Positions 33,158 to 42,910 of a DNA stretch of 64,000 bases are shown one piece after another. The translations under genes were made by a program, and so were the position numbers. Source of the stretch: Enterobacter bugandensis (lineage in GTDB: Bacteria; Pseudomonadota; Gammaproteobacteria; Enterobacterales; Enterobacteriaceae); NCBI RefSeq assembly GCF_900324475.1, contig NZ_LT992502.1, forward strand, positions 434,001 through 498,000, in the 5' to 3' direction. The notes below the pieces were generated by a model. That model was not told where the DNA came from and ran no database searches. It saw only the letters and a program-made list of their open reading frames with translations. Each line of letters starts with the position of its first letter. Within the stretch, counting starts at the first letter, position 1.

Positions 33158-34124
33158 TCATACCTCCGAAGCCGGAACAACCCTCGGTTTTTCCGGCTTC
33201 GCTCTTACCGCCATCACCACCCCCACCACCAGCAGCGCGATCCCGCAGGCCGTTAACAGCGGCGGCACGCTCTGGCGCATCAGGAAGGTGTACAGCAGCC
33301 CGGCCAGGGTTTCGAACACAATCAGCGGCCCTAAGATCACCGTCGGCAGCTTCTGGCTGGCAATGTTCCAGCACAGCGCGCCCACCCAGGAGCACAGCAC
33401 CGCAATCGCAACCATTAAGCCCAATAAAGACCCAGGGTCTTGGCCCGAAGGGCTGGGCAAATTCCGGCTGCTGATGACCCAGCCAGAGGCATGCGCCGGC
33501 ATACCCCACTAACGAGACGGGGAGCGTGACCAGCGCCTGCGCCGTTGCCCACATCATCGGGTGTTTGTCCGGGTTCTCCCGCAGCCAGCGCGCATTGCGC
33601 AGGGCGTACCAGGCCCAGCACGCGACCGAGATGAACGCTAAAACGATCCCTGAACCGTAACGCCATAAGCTGAAGTCTGCCAGGCCGTGGCGCAGCTCGG
33701 CGATATTGACGCACACCAGCCCCACGGCGGTGCAGGCCAGGGCGGGTATCATTTTCGACCACGCCAGCTTGCCGTCCCGATGACTATAGAGCAGATTCGC
33801 GAAGATGGGGATGACCACCGGCAGCGTGCCGATAATCATGGTCGACACCGGGGCACCGGTTCGCTGAATGGCGCTTGCCAGGCAGACGTAATAGATGAGA
33901 TTGCCCATCATGGTCAGCGCCAGCGCGGTGCCCCAGTCCTGACGGCTGAGCTGTCGCAAGCGTGTACGCCCCAGCCATGCCAGAGGAAGAGCAATCAGCC
34001 CGAGCGCCAGATAACGTCCGGTAGACTGCAATATCGCCGGGTATTCCGGCACGATCAGAGGGCCGACAAAGATCAGCCCCCACATCAGACCTGCAAGCAG
34101 GGCATACAACACGCCGCTAATCAT
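33158..34124 (-). pseudogene. ytfF: ytfF, EamA-family transporter broken by a one-base frameshift
   Basis: Homologue of the E. coli inner-membrane YtfF (321 aa). The first 235 or so residues, from MISGVLYALLAGLMWGLIFV to FGPRPWVFIGL, read in one frame. The remainder, MVAIAVLCSWVGALCW... to the stop at 33158, reads in another. At about 33416 the minus strand has CTTAATGGT where CTTATGGT would keep the frame, i.e. one extra A. Past the shift, the first frame runs far antisense into the chemoreceptor gene without homology. It is either a pseudogene or a sequencing error. It starts after GGATGGAAAA. Confidence 0.88.
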
Positions 34125-34199
34125 TTTTCCATCCACATTGATTTACTCTGCACTCAGTCTAGAAGGGGGAAACGCGCGCGTATTGTATGAGATTGCGCA

Positions 34200-35045
34200 T
34201 TAGCGCCGGGTGACCTGTTTCTGGTAGCGCACGGGTGTAATGCCGTAGCGGCGGGTGAAGGCGCGGGTTAAATGCGACTGGTCGGTCAGCCCCGTTGCGG
34301 CGGCGACTTCGGCGGCGGGCATACCGTGGGTGAGAAACGCCTTGGCGCGCCACAGGCGGATGGCCATCAACATCTGGTGCGGCGTAACGTGAAAATGGGC
34401 TTTGAACTGTCGCTGGAAATGGTACGGGCTGAGCGAGACAACGTTCGCCAGTTCGTCCAGCGTCAGGGCGTGCATATAGTTGTCGTGCAAATACTCGCGC
34501 ACGCGCTCGAAACGGTGTGCGCCTTCCTGAACCACCGGCGCGTGATGGGCTAGCGGCTGAAAAGTCTCGATCAGATCCAGCAATAAGCCTTTTTGCGCCA
34601 GCGGATCGTCCGTATGCCACAGGCCGTAAATTAGCCTGCCGATCTGCTGAGAGCGCTGCGGGTCGTAACGGGTTACGTCGCTGAACCACCAGTGGCGCAG
34701 GCCGGTTACCTCTTCCAGAAGATCGGGTTCGATGTAGACCATCCGGTAGCGCCAGCCGTCTTCGGTGGCGGACTCCCCGGTATGGATCTCGTCCGGGTTC
34801 ATGGTAACAACGGATTTTTCAGGTGCGAGATGCTGGGTGCCGCGATAGCGAAAGCGTTCGGCGCCGGTTTCGATGGTGCCGATGCCGAAGGCTTCATGGG
34901 TGTGAGGCTCAAAGGCGTAGTCAGAGATATGCGCGTGATAGAGTTCAAGGCCCGGCAGCTGCGCCAGGTGGCGAAAGCGCGCGCTGTCTCTCTCATCAAT
35001 AAACTGTTCCGGTACGCCTTGCACGGTGAGCCTCCTCTGGGTCAT
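34200..35045 (-). CDS. AraC-family transcriptional regulator
   Basis: About 281 aa. The N-terminal AraC_binding cupin domain (ELYHAHISDYAFEPHTHEAFGIG) is followed by a C-terminal pair of helix-turn-helices (about residues 185-281), with LTLDELANVVSLSPYHFQRQFKAHFHVTPHQ and the second motif AEVAAATGLTDQSHLTRAFTRRYG. Regulators of this type often control an adjacent EamA or LysE exporter, and ytfF lies directly downstream in the same direction, 76 bp away; that link is inference. I take ATG 35045; a GTG 12 codons upstream is possible. It is not present at this site in K-12. Confidence 0.88.
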   Translation of the reverse strand: MTQRRLTVQGVPEQFIDERDSARFRHLAQLPGLELYHAHISDYAFEPHTHEAFGIGTIETGAERFRYRGTQHLAPEKSVVTMNPDEIHTGESATEDGWRYRMVYIEPDLLEEVTGLRHWWFSDVTRYDPQRSQQIGRLIYGLWHTDDPLAQKGLLLDLIETFQPLAHHAPVVQEGAHRFERVREYLHDNYMHALTLDELANVVSLSPYHFQRQFKAHFHVTPHQMLMAIRLWRAKAFLTHGMPAAEVAAATGLTDQSHLTRAFTRRYGITPVRYQKQVTRR

Positions 35046-35104
35046 CGCTTCATTATCAGAGATGACCCGAGGGGATGCCACAAAAAATAACCAATCCGTA
35101 ACAA

Positions 35105-35953
35105 TTACAGAATGGCTTTGACGCTCTCCGCCAGCGGTGTAGTCGGGCGGCCAATCAGCTTGCTCAGGGTACGGCTGTCGTCAAACAGGCCGCCTTTGGA
35201 CGCGCCCACGTCGGAGTCCGCCAGCATATCCGCCAGCCCGGCGGGTAAACCCACGCTCTTCAATGCGGCTGCAAAGTCCGCTTCGCTCAGGTTTTGATAC
35301 GCTACTGGTTTACCGCTCTGCTTGCTCAGTTCCGCCGCCAGCTCGCTCAATGTCCAGCCGTGGTCGCCTGCCAGTTCGTATACCTTGCCCGCATGACCCT
35401 CTTCAGCGATCACTTTGGCGGCCGCCGCGGCATAGTCTGCGCGGGTGGCAGAGGCAATTTTGCCTTCGCCTGCGGCACCAATGAATACGCCGTGTTCCAG
35501 CGCAGGCGGCGCGCTCGCCAGGTAGTTTTCGGTGTACCAGCCGTTGCGCAGCAGGGCGTATGGCACGCCAGATTCTGCCAGCGCTTTCTCGGTTTCGACA
35601 TGTTCAACGTGCAGACCCAGCGGTGATTTATCCGCGTGCAGCAGGCTGGTGTAGGCGATAAATTTCACGCCTGCCGCTTTGGCGGCGTTGATTACGTTCT
35701 GGTGCTGGGTCGCGCGCTGGCCCACTTCGCTGGAGGAGATGAGCAGCAGCTTTTCCACGCCGCTCAGCGCGGCAGTAAAGGCGGCTTCATCGGTGTAATC
35801 CGCCTGACGAACCACAATACCCTGGTTGCTTAACGCTTCAGCTTTCGCCGGGTTACGAACAATGGCAACAATCTGGTTTGCTGGAACGGTTTTCAGCAGT
35901 TCTTCAATAACGTGCTGGCCAAGCTGGCCGGTAGCGCCGGTAATCGCGATCAT
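35105..35953 (-). CDS. qorB: NAD(P)H:quinone oxidoreductase QorB (YtfG)
   Basis: NmrA-like short-chain-dehydrogenase fold, NADPH-dependent quinone reductase in E. coli. It is 282 aa here. The nucleotide-binding loop is ITGATGQLGQHV at residues 4-15, and later blocks are LLISSSEVGQRATQHQNVI and YALLRNGWYTENYL. I start at MIAITGATG, with AAGGAG upstream; a 16-codon extension would run into the divergent promoter. It is divergent from the HxlR regulator ytfH with 84 bp between, so probably under its control. Confidence 0.95.
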   Translation of the reverse strand: MIAITGATGQLGQHVIEELLKTVPANQIVAIVRNPAKAEALSNQGIVVRQADYTDEAAFTAALSGVEKLLLISSSEVGQRATQHQNVINAAKAAGVKFIAYTSLLHADKSPLGLHVEHVETEKALAESGVPYALLRNGWYTENYLASAPPALEHGVFIGAAGEGKIASATRADYAAAAAKVIAEEGHAGKVYELAGDHGWTLSELAAELSKQSGKPVAYQNLSEADFAAALKSVGLPAGLADMLADSDVGASKGGLFDDSRTLSKLIGRPTTPLAESVKAIL

Positions 35954-35999
35954 GATAAATCTCCTTCGTGTTTGTCTGGTGTTGTGGCACACTATCACC

Positions 36000-36037
36000 A
36001 TAGCTAACTTTTAGTAAGTACGTACAAAAAGGTAAGT
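36000..36037. promoter_or_regulatory. Candidate YtfH operator between qorB and ytfH
   Basis: The divergent region contains two near-identical 8-mers, AGTAAGTA (36014) and GGTAAGTA (36031), with a GTACGTAC palindrome at 36018-36025. That layout is typical of an HxlR-family operator. Assignment to YtfH is inferred from position. Confidence 0.4.
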
Positions 36038-36424
36038 ATGAAAAAAACGATCCCAACGCTCAGCGAGCAAATGCGCGATGGCAATCTCTTCGCGGAACAG
36101 TGCCCTTCACGGGAGGTGCTTAAACACGTTACCAGCCGCTGGGGCGTGCTGATCCTGCTGGCTCTGCGCGGAGGAACGCACCGTTTTAGCGAGCTGCGCC
36201 ATAAAATGGGCGGGGTGAGCGAAAAGATGCTGTCCCAGTCGCTTCAGGCACTGGAGCAGGACGGGTTTGTCGATCGCGTGTCGTATCCGGTCGTGCCGCC
36301 GCACGTCGAGTATAGCCTGACACCGATGGGCATTGAGGTGAGCGAGAAAGTCGCCGCGCTGGCGGACTGGATTGAAGTCAATACGCCGAAGGTGATGGCG
36401 AATCGGGATGAGCGTGCGGCGTAA
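36038..36424 (+). CDS. ytfH: HxlR-family transcriptional regulator YtfH
   Basis: Winged-helix dimeric regulator of 128 aa (126 in E. coli). HxlR features are an N-terminal cysteine (EQCPSREVL, C27) and WGVLILLALRGGTHRFSELRHKMGGVSEKMLSQSL covering the recognition helix. The single cysteine may sense quinones or other electrophiles, as in relatives, but that is inferred. Its probable target is the divergent qorB and itself. A REP unit follows the stop. Confidence 0.94.
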   Translation: MKKTIPTLSEQMRDGNLFAEQCPSREVLKHVTSRWGVLILLALRGGTHRFSELRHKMGGVSEKMLSQSLQALEQDGFVDRVSYPVVPPHVEYSLTPMGIEVSEKVAALADWIEVNTPKVMANRDERAA

Positions 36425-36426
36425 AA

Positions 36427-36454
36427 GCCGGGTGGCGGTTTCGCCTTACCCGGC
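36427..36454. repeat. REP unit between ytfH and cpdB
   Basis: GCCGGGTGGCGGTTTCGCC then TTACCCGGC, between convergent genes. Confidence 0.8.
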
Positions 36455-36464
36455 ACAATCACCG

Positions 36465-38408
36465 CTACCTGCTCAAATCCACCTGATAAATCGCGAACCC
36501 GATATCATCCGTCGCAACCTTCTTCATCGGATACTGCGCCTTATCCTTAATAAACGCGGCTGCTTTATCGGACGGTGACGTTTCAAAGCGGATATCCAGT
36601 TTCGCATCGCTGTGGATTGGCGCAAGACGCCAGTTGTTATCCACCGCCGGGTGAATTTCGCCCGCCTTCTTCGACTCCGCGCCGATCCACGCCGCCAGCA
36701 CCGAGCGGTTTTCGTCCGGTGAGGCAAAAGCGATGTGGCTATCGCCCGTACCGGCAAACTTACCGCCGTAGGCGCGGTAGTTATTGGTCACCACCAGGAA
36801 GGTGGCATTCGGGTCGATCGCCTTGCCGTTGAACGTCAGGTTTTTGATGCGTTCGGCCTGCGGATTAATCGCCTGGCACTCGCCGTCATATTTCGCCGGC
36901 TGGGTGACGTCAATCTGGTAATTTACGCCGTCGATCACGTCGAAGTTGTAGGTGCGGAAGCCATCCCAGTTAATCAGCGGCTGTGGTTTACTGCTCTTCG
37001 GGTCGATCTGGTTAAACTGCCCGGCGGAGCATTCCAGCCACTCCTTCACCTCTTTCCCCGTGGCTTTAACCACCACCAGGGTATTCGGGTAGAGATAGAG
37101 ATCGGCGGCGTTACGGAAGGTGAGCTGGCCTTTTTCGACCTCAACATAGCTTGCCGGGTCGTTCTTGCGTCCGCCCACTTTGAATGGCGCAGCGGCAGAC
37201 AGCACCGGCAGTTTTGCCAGATCCGGATCGCCCTGAACAAAGTGTTCGGCATAGGCTTTCTGGGCCATGTTGACTACCTGAACGGTCGGATCGTCCTGCA
37301 CCAGTGCCAGGAAGCTGTACATATTGTCGGCGGATTTGCCGATCGGCTTGCTGACGAATTCGCGGGTGGCGTCGTGGTCGTGCTTCAGCACGTCGACCAG
37401 CTTTTTATCTTCCGCGGCCAGGGATTTTTTAGCCGCCGCGTCGTAAATTGGGCGCGCTTCGGCTTTTGACTGCGTCACCTTCCAGCTGCCGCTGTCGTTA
37501 TTTAGCACCAGATCCACCACGCCAAGGTGGTCGCCCCACATGCCCGGCATCACCGACGGTACGCCGTTGAGCGTCCCTTTCTCGATATCCGCCCCTTTAA
37601 TGCTGGCAAAGTCTTTGCCCGGGAAAACGGCGTGAGCGTGGCCGAACAGGATCGCGTCAACGCCCGGGACTTCGCTCAGATAGTAAACGGAGTTCTCCGC
37701 CATGGCCTGATACGGATCGGCGGAGAGACCCGAGTGGGCGACAATCACCACCAGATCCGCGCCTTTCGCGCGCATTTCCGGCACGTACTTGCGCGCGGTT
37801 TCGGTAATGTCATTAACGGTCACTTTGCCGTCGAGGTTGGCTTTATCCCAGGTCATGATCTGCGGCGGTACGAAGCCGATATAGCCGATTTTCAGCGTCT
37901 GCTTTTTACCGTCCCGATCGACAACTTCACTCTCTTTAATCAGGTAAGGGGTAAAGAGCGGCTTTTGCGTCTTAACGTCGATGATATTAGCGTTAACGTA
38001 CGGGAACTTCGCGCCGGCCAGCGCATCGTGCAGGTATTTCAGGCCGTAGTTAAATTCGTGGTTGCCCAGGTTGCCGACGGCATAGTCCAGCGTGTTCATC
38101 GCTTTATAAACGGGATGGATCTCGCCTTTCTTCAGACCTTTTGCCGCCATGTAGTCGCCGAGCGGGCTGCCCTGAATGAGATCGCCGTTGTCCACCAGCA
38201 CGCTATTTTTGACTTCACCCCGCGCGGCGTTGATCAAACTTGCTGTACGTACCAGTCCGAATTTTTCCGTAGGGGTATCTTTGTAGTAATCGAAGTCCAT
38301 CATATTGCTGTGCAGATCGGTCGTTTCCAGAATACGCAGATCTACCGTCGCCGCCTGCACGCTCGCTGCAATCAGCGTCGCCAGAAGCGTTGCACTAAAC
38401 TTAATCAT
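36465..38408 (-). CDS. cpdB: Periplasmic 2',3'-cyclic-nucleotide 2'-phosphodiesterase / 3'-nucleotidase CpdB
   Basis: Salvages extracellular 2',3'-cNMP and 3'-nucleotides in the periplasm. It is 647 aa as in E. coli. The signal peptide [19 protein letters not shown] is followed by a metallophosphoesterase domain with [18 protein letters not shown] and GNHEFNYG metal-binding motifs. The C-terminal 5'-nucleotidase domain includes [11 protein letters not shown] start at MIKFSA, with GAGGAG upstream, rejecting 38 upstream codons. The gene is divergent from cysQ; the 190-bp gap holds promoters but no gene. Confidence 0.97.
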   Translation of the reverse strand: MIKFSATLLATLIAASVQAATVDLRILETTDLHSNMMDFDYYKDTPTEKFGLVRTASLINAARGEVKNSVLVDNGDLIQGSPLGDYMAAKGLKKGEIHPVYKAMNTLDYAVGNLGNHEFNYGLKYLHDALAGAKFPYVNANIIDVKTQKPLFTPYLIKESEVVDRDGKKQTLKIGYIGFVPPQIMTWDKANLDGKVTVNDITETARKYVPEMRAKGADLVVIVAHSGLSADPYQAMAENSVYYLSEVPGVDAILFGHAHAVFPGKDFASIKGADIEKGTLNGVPSVMPGMWGDHLGVVDLVLNNDSGSWKVTQSKAEARPIYDAAAKKSLAAEDKKLVDVLKHDHDATREFVSKPIGKSADNMYSFLALVQDDPTVQVVNMAQKAYAEHFVQGDPDLAKLPVLSAAAPFKVGGRKNDPASYVEVEKGQLTFRNAADLYLYPNTLVVVKATGKEVKEWLECSAGQFNQIDPKSSKPQPLINWDGFRTYNFDVIDGVNYQIDVTQPAKYDGECQAINPQAERIKNLTFNGKAIDPNATFLVVTNNYRAYGGKFAGTGDSHIAFASPDENRSVLAAWIGAESKKAGEIHPAVDNNWRLAPIHSDAKLDIRFETSPSDKAAAFIKDKAQYPMKKVATDDIGFAIYQVDLSR

Positions 38409-38598
38409 CAGAGGAGTCCTTTTTTCGATCCGTTCCACAAAAGAGTATGTATCTATCGTTTGTTGCTTACAGAAATGTGAATCCTGACAGAAAAAAGCGA
38501 CCTGAAACCGGAATTGCTTCACAGATAGCGGAATTGTTCACATTACGATATAACTAAAACAAAGAGTTAACCTCACTGCGTTAACAAAGAGGTGGAAA

Positions 38599-39339
38599 AT
38601 GCTAGATAAGATTTGTCAGCTCGCACGGGATGCGGGAGATGCCATCATGCAGGTGTATGACGGTGTTAAACCGATGGAGGTCGTCAGCAAGGCGGACGAC
38701 TCCCCGGTCACGGCGGCCGATATCGCGGCGCATAAGGTGATCCTGCAAGGTCTGCAGGCCTTAACGCCGGATATCCCCGTTCTGTCTGAAGAAGCGCCGC
38801 AAAGCTGGGACGAGCGCCAGCACTGGCAGCGCTACTGGCTGGTCGATCCGCTGGACGGGACAAAAGAGTTCATCAAGCGCAACGGTGAGTTCACCGTCAA
38901 TATTGCCCTGATTGAGAAGGGTAAAGCGGTGCTCGGCGTGGTCTACGCGCCGGTAATGAAGGTGATGTACAGCGCCGCTGAAGGGAAAGCCTGGAAGGAG
39001 GAGTGCGGCGTACGCAAGCAAATCCAGGTGCGCGATGCCCGTCCACCGCTGGTGGTGATTAGCCGCTCGCACAGCGACAGCGAGCTGGAGGAATACCTGC
39101 AACAGCTGGGTGAACACCAGACCACCTCGATTGGCTCGTCGCTGAAATTCTGCCTGGTGGCGGAAGGTCAGGCGCAGCTGTATCCGCGCTTTGGGCCAAC
39201 TAACGTCTGGGATACCGCGGCAGGCCATGCCGTTGCCGCGGCCGCCGGGGCGCATGTCCATGACTGGCAGGGCAAGCCGCTGGACTACACCCCGCGCGAA
39301 TCATTCCTCAACCCCGGCTTCCGCGTCTCTCTTTACTGA
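38599..39339 (+). CDS. cysQ: 3'(2'),5'-bisphosphate nucleotidase CysQ
   Basis: Mg-dependent, lithium-sensitive phosphatase that hydrolyses PAP to AMP, protecting sulfate assimilation. It is 246 aa. Inositol-monophosphatase-family motifs are SEEAP (metal Glu), [17 protein letters not shown] (metal Asp and catalytic loop) and [14 protein letters not shown] near the C-terminus. GAGGTGG lies before the ATG. Its 3' end overlaps the convergent ytfJ by 7 bp. Confidence 0.97.
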   Translation: MLDKICQLARDAGDAIMQVYDGVKPMEVVSKADDSPVTAADIAAHKVILQGLQALTPDIPVLSEEAPQSWDERQHWQRYWLVDPLDGTKEFIKRNGEFTVNIALIEKGKAVLGVVYAPVMKVMYSAAEGKAWKEECGVRKQIQVRDARPPLVVISRSHSDSELEEYLQQLGEHQTTSIGSSLKFCLVAEGQAQLYPRFGPTNVWDTAAGHAVAAAAGAHVHDWQGKPLDYTPRESFLNPGFRVSLY

Positions 39340-39890
39340 GCCAGCAGTTTGTGCAGCAGGGCGACAACCTGCTGCACCTCTTCCTGAGTTAACGCGCCGT
39401 CTTTCACCCACTGCACGCGGCCGTCCTTATCCAGCACTACAATCGCGGAGCTCTCTTCCTCAAGCTGCCAGGCCTTACGCGTCACGCCGTTGCTGTCGAC
39501 GATAAACTGGGACCACGGGTAGAGCTTTTTATTGCTCTCAAGGCTTGAGCGCACAAACATCCCGGAGCCCGGAATGGCATCATCGGTGTTCACAATCGTG
39601 GTGGTCTGGTAGCGGTCATGGGGGAATTTTGCGGCCTTGATCGCCTCCACCAGGCTGGCATTCTTCTCTTTTGCGGATGTACGACCGGCAATATGTTGTA
39701 CAACTCTCACTTTGCCCGCGAGCTGCGCGCTATTCCAGGCTTTATAGCTAAACTTATCATTGTCGAGAATCAATTCTCCCCGGTCAGCAATGCCGACTGG
39801 CGGTACACGTTGTCCTTTTTCAATGCTGTGAGCGGAAGCCCACAGGGGCAGCAGCAGGCAGGCTGCCGCAAGGATGTTACGTAGGGTCAT
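39333..39890 (-). CDS. ytfJ: Periplasmic thioredoxin-like protein YtfJ
   Basis: A 185-aa precursor with signal peptide [22 protein letters not shown] and a thioredoxin-fold domain of the YtfJ family ([37 protein letters not shown]). No CXXC is present, so it is not an obvious disulfide exchanger. The function is unknown. It matches E. coli YtfJ over its length. It is transcribed away from ytfK. Confidence 0.93.
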   Translation of the reverse strand: MTLRNILAAACLLLPLWASAHSIEKGQRVPPVGIADRGELILDNDKFSYKAWNSAQLAGKVRVVQHIAGRTSAKEKNASLVEAIKAAKFPHDRYQTTTIVNTDDAIPGSGMFVRSSLESNKKLYPWSQFIVDSNGVTRKAWQLEEESSAIVVLDKDGRVQWVKDGALTQEEVQQVVALLHKLLAQ

Positions 39891-40214
39891 GGCGTTTCCT
39901 TATTGTTTGCAGGTGATCCGACCACTTGGTCATACGCTTTTAATCATAAGTGCGATCAATGTGGTTTTCCCGCAATCCGAGTGCCAGTTTGCGGGTGAAC
40001 GCACATATCCATGAAAAAACGACGGCTTATACTGCTCTCTATCACGCTTTGCAAAGATTATTCTGAATAATTGTAATCAAACGGTAAATAAACTTATGCA
40101 CACTGGGTAACACCGTAGTTCTGGTCTATAGTCATTGGGCATCAAAATTTGCGCTCAGGACAGTCGGGCCGATTGTGGCACCGCAAGAGCGTATGATTCG
40201 CAGGAGATACAAGA

Positions 40215-40421
40215 ATGAAAATTTTCCAACGCTACAACCCGCTTCAGGTGGCGAAGTACGTGAAGATCCTGTTCCGTGGACGGTTGTATATCAAGGATGT
40301 TGGCGCTTTTGAGTTTGATAAGGGCAAGATCCTTGTCCCAAAAGTGAAGGACAAACAGCACCTGTCTGTGATGTCCGAAGTCAACCGTCAGGTTATGCGT
40401 CTGCAAACTGAGATGGCTTAA
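40215..40421 (+). CDS. ytfK: Stringent-response modulator YtfK
   Basis: A 68-aa DUF1107 protein ([20 protein letters not shown]...). In E. coli YtfK binds SpoT and shifts it toward (p)ppGpp synthesis under phosphate or fatty-acid starvation. CAGGAGAT lies 9 bp before the ATG. The upstream 324-bp gap to ytfJ holds no further gene. A TATAGT -10-like hexamer at about 40126 is visible, but I could not recognise a Pho box by eye. Confidence 0.94.
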   Translation: MKIFQRYNPLQVAKYVKILFRGRLYIKDVGAFEFDKGKILVPKVKDKQHLSVMSEVNRQVMRLQTEMA

Positions 40422-40452
40422 CCAACGTGCTATGCAGTAGGTAGTTAAAAAG

Positions 40453-40473
40453 ACGGCTCCCGATGGGAGCCGT
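40453..40473. terminator. Bidirectional terminator between ytfK and paeA
   Basis: ACGGCTCC/GGAGCCGT stem, T-rich on the minus strand (A-run just left). Confidence 0.75.
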
Positions 40474-40496
40474 TGATGTTTGTGGGGGTAGGTACG

Positions 40497-41834
40497 TTAC
40501 GCCGACACCTTCTCTTCCGCGTCCGGCAGCTTCGGCACCAGTACGGTCGGCTTGTTGTCGATACGCGTCACCAGCAGCTGGTCGATGCGATAGTTATCAA
40601 TATCCACCACCTCAAACTTGTAGCCGGAGAACTTCACCGAGTCGGTGCGTTTCGGGATTTTACGCAGCATAAACATCATAAAGCCGCCGATGGTTTCGTA
40701 GTTACCGGACTGCGGGAACTCGTCGATATCCAGCACGCGCATGACGTCTTCAATCGGCGTACCGCCGTCGATCAGCCATGAATTATCGTCACGCTGAACA
40801 ATCTGCTCTTCCAGTCCCTGGCCAACCAGGTCTCCCATCAGCGTGGTCATCACGTCGTTCAGCGTGATGATACCCACCACCAGCGCGTATTCATTCATGA
40901 TCACCGCGAAGTCTTCCCCGGCGGTTTTGAAACTTTCCAGCGCTTCGGAGAGCGTCAGGGTGTCCGGCACAATCAGGGTATTGCGGATCTGCACGCCGCT
41001 GTTCAGCGCCAGGCTCTGGTTTGCCAGCACGCGGTTCAGCAGGTCTTTGGAGTCGACGTAACCGATGATGTGGTCGATATCTTCATTACAGACCAGGAAC
41101 TTGGAGTGAGGATGCTGCGCTACTTTGTTCTTCAGGCTCTGCTCATCTTCATGTAAATCGAACCAGATAATGTTTTCGCGGCCCGTCATGGAAGAGGGCA
41201 CGGTACGGGATTCCAGTTCAAATACGTTCTCAATCAGCTCGTGTTCCTGCTTACGCAGCACTCCGGCCAGCGCGCCGGCTTCCACCACCGCATAAATGTC
41301 GTCAGAGGTGATGTCGTCTTTACGCACCATTGGCAGCTTAAAGATGCGGAAAATCACGTTCGCCAGGCCGTTGAAGAACCACACCAGCGGACGAAACACG
41401 TACAGACAGAAGCGCATCGGGTTGATGATACGCAAAGCTACAGCTTCTGGCGCAATCATACCGATGCGTTTCGGGGTCAGGTCTGCAAAGAGGATGAACA
41501 GGCCGGTTACCAGCGAGAAGGAGAGAATAAAGCTCAGCTGTTCGGCAAGCTCAGCGGACATGTATTTGACAAAGAGGCTATAAAACGCTGGAGAAAAGGC
41601 CGCATCGCCCACGATACCGCCGAGAATGGCGACCGCGTTAAGGCCAATCTGCACCACGGTGAAGAACATGCCGGGGTTTTCCTGCATTTTCAGGATGCGG
41701 GTGGCATTGATGTTGCCCTCGTCGGCAAGCAGCTTCAGTTTGATTTTACGGGACGCGGCCAGCGAGATCTCAGATATCGAGAAAAATGCACTGACGGCAA
41801 TAAGACAAAGTATTACTAAAATACTGTTTAACAT
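40497..41834 (-). CDS. paeA: Polyamine exporter PaeA (YtfL), CNNM/CorC family
   Basis: Inner-membrane protein of 445 aa. The N-terminal DUF21/CNNM domain has about four hydrophobic segments (residues 1-190). Two CBS domains (about 200-330, starting near VPSSMTGRENIIWFDL) and a C-terminal CorC_HlyC domain (about 345-430) follow. E. coli YtfL/PaeA exports cadaverine and putrescine and helps in stationary phase. It was formerly annotated as a hemolysin-like or magnesium protein. It is transcribed alone; a 211-bp gap separates it from msrA. Confidence 0.93.
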   Translation of the reverse strand: MLNSILVILCLIAVSAFFSISEISLAASRKIKLKLLADEGNINATRILKMQENPGMFFTVVQIGLNAVAILGGIVGDAAFSPAFYSLFVKYMSAELAEQLSFILSFSLVTGLFILFADLTPKRIGMIAPEAVALRIINPMRFCLYVFRPLVWFFNGLANVIFRIFKLPMVRKDDITSDDIYAVVEAGALAGVLRKQEHELIENVFELESRTVPSSMTGRENIIWFDLHEDEQSLKNKVAQHPHSKFLVCNEDIDHIIGYVDSKDLLNRVLANQSLALNSGVQIRNTLIVPDTLTLSEALESFKTAGEDFAVIMNEYALVVGIITLNDVMTTLMGDLVGQGLEEQIVQRDDNSWLIDGGTPIEDVMRVLDIDEFPQSGNYETIGGFMMFMLRKIPKRTDSVKFSGYKFEVVDIDNYRIDQLLVTRIDNKPTVLVPKLPDAEEKVSA

Positions 41835-41995
41835 AGTTTATCCGGCTTCTCGCCAGATCCTCAGAAGGGGAGTTGATACCATTTGTGTGAAAACACGTAG
41901 AACGTCAGCTCGTAGCGTTGAGCCGATTATTTCAGCGGTAGTATAGCGTAAAGAGATGTAAATCTGCCAGAGGTCACATTTTTGGCATAAAACAG

Positions 41996-42019
41996 ACCGG
42001 ACAGCGTGCGCTGTCCGGT
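41996..42019 (-). terminator. Hairpin downstream of msrA
   Basis: ACCGGACAGC/GCTGTCCGGT stem around GTGC. The following minus-strand sequence is only moderately T-rich. Confidence 0.6.
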
Positions 42020-42045
42020 ACGGGTGACGATTTAACGGTTAATAA

Positions 42046-42687
42046 TCAGGCCAGCTGTGGCGGCAGGCAGACGCCGATGCCCCCGATGCCGCAGTAGCCG
42101 TACGGGTTTTTGTGCAGATACTGCTGATGATCGTCCTCGGCATAGTAGAACGGCTTCGCGGTGGCGATTTCCGTGGTCACCTCGCGCGTATCGCCTGCTT
42201 CACGCATGGCCTGCTGGAAACGCTCAAGGCTGGCGCGCGCGGCGGCGTCCTGCTCAGGCGTGAGCGGATAAATGGCCGAGCGATACTGTGTGCCGTGGTC
42301 GTTGCCCTGACGCATGCCCTGCGCCGGGTCATGATTCTCCCAAAAGACCTGCAGGAGCTGTTCGTAGCTGATGACCGTCGGGTCATATACCACGCGGACC
42401 GCTTCCGCATGGCCGGTTTCGCCGGAGCAGACTTCGCGGTAGGTTGGGTTTGGCGTGTAGCCGCCCGTGTAGCCGGCCGCGGTGCTGTAAACGCCGGGCA
42501 GCTGCCAAAAGAGGCGCTCAACGCCCCAGAAGCAGCCCATGGCGAACAGGGCGATTTCCATTCCATCAGGAACGTTGGTCATTGAATGGTTATTGACGGC
42601 GTGTAAGGTCGCCATAGGCATAGGGGTGTTGCGTCCCGGTAATGCATCAGCTTGTGAAACCAGATGCTTCTTGTCGAATAAACTCAC
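42046..42687 (-). CDS. msrA: Peptide methionine-(S)-S-oxide reductase MsrA
   Basis: Repairs oxidised methionine (S epimer) in proteins with thioredoxin as reductant. It is 213 aa. The catalytic cysteine C52 is in [13 protein letters not shown], and the recycling cysteines C199 and C207 lie in the C-terminal [15 protein letters not shown], so the full three-Cys mechanism is present. It starts [10 protein letters not shown] with a GGAG-like site. It is divergent from tamA. Confidence 0.98.
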   Translation of the reverse strand: MSLFDKKHLVSQADALPGRNTPMPMATLHAVNNHSMTNVPDGMEIALFAMGCFWGVERLFWQLPGVYSTAAGYTGGYTPNPTYREVCSGETGHAEAVRVVYDPTVISYEQLLQVFWENHDPAQGMRQGNDHGTQYRSAIYPLTPEQDAAARASLERFQQAMREAGDTREVTTEIATAKPFYYAEDDHQQYLHKNPYGYCGIGGIGVCLPPQLA

Positions 42688-42910
42688 GATGGGGCCTCCC
42701 GGGGTGCGATGTTTCGGTTAAGGTTGTCACGAAGCGTTTAATTGAACACAATAAATGCGCTGAATGAGACTAGATTTAATCATAAGAAATATTTGGGTGT
42801 TACACCCGTTTTCAACCCACGATTTGGGTTTTTGGCTTCCGGGCCGTATTTTGCCGCACGGCGGCGCTTCATTTGCTTCCAGGGTGGAAAAGGGATATTC
42901 AGGAGAAAAC

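Noticed and set aside
32472..34136. A 554-codon minus-strand open frame over ytfF and the Tsr-like receptor
   Set aside because: Only its first part resembles YtfF. After the frameshift near 33416 it is simply antisense to the receptor gene, with low-complexity residues and no homology.
40155..40406. An 83-codon minus-strand frame over ytfK
   Set aside because: It is antisense to a conserved, well-placed gene with a proper ribosome site. It has no homology that I recognise.
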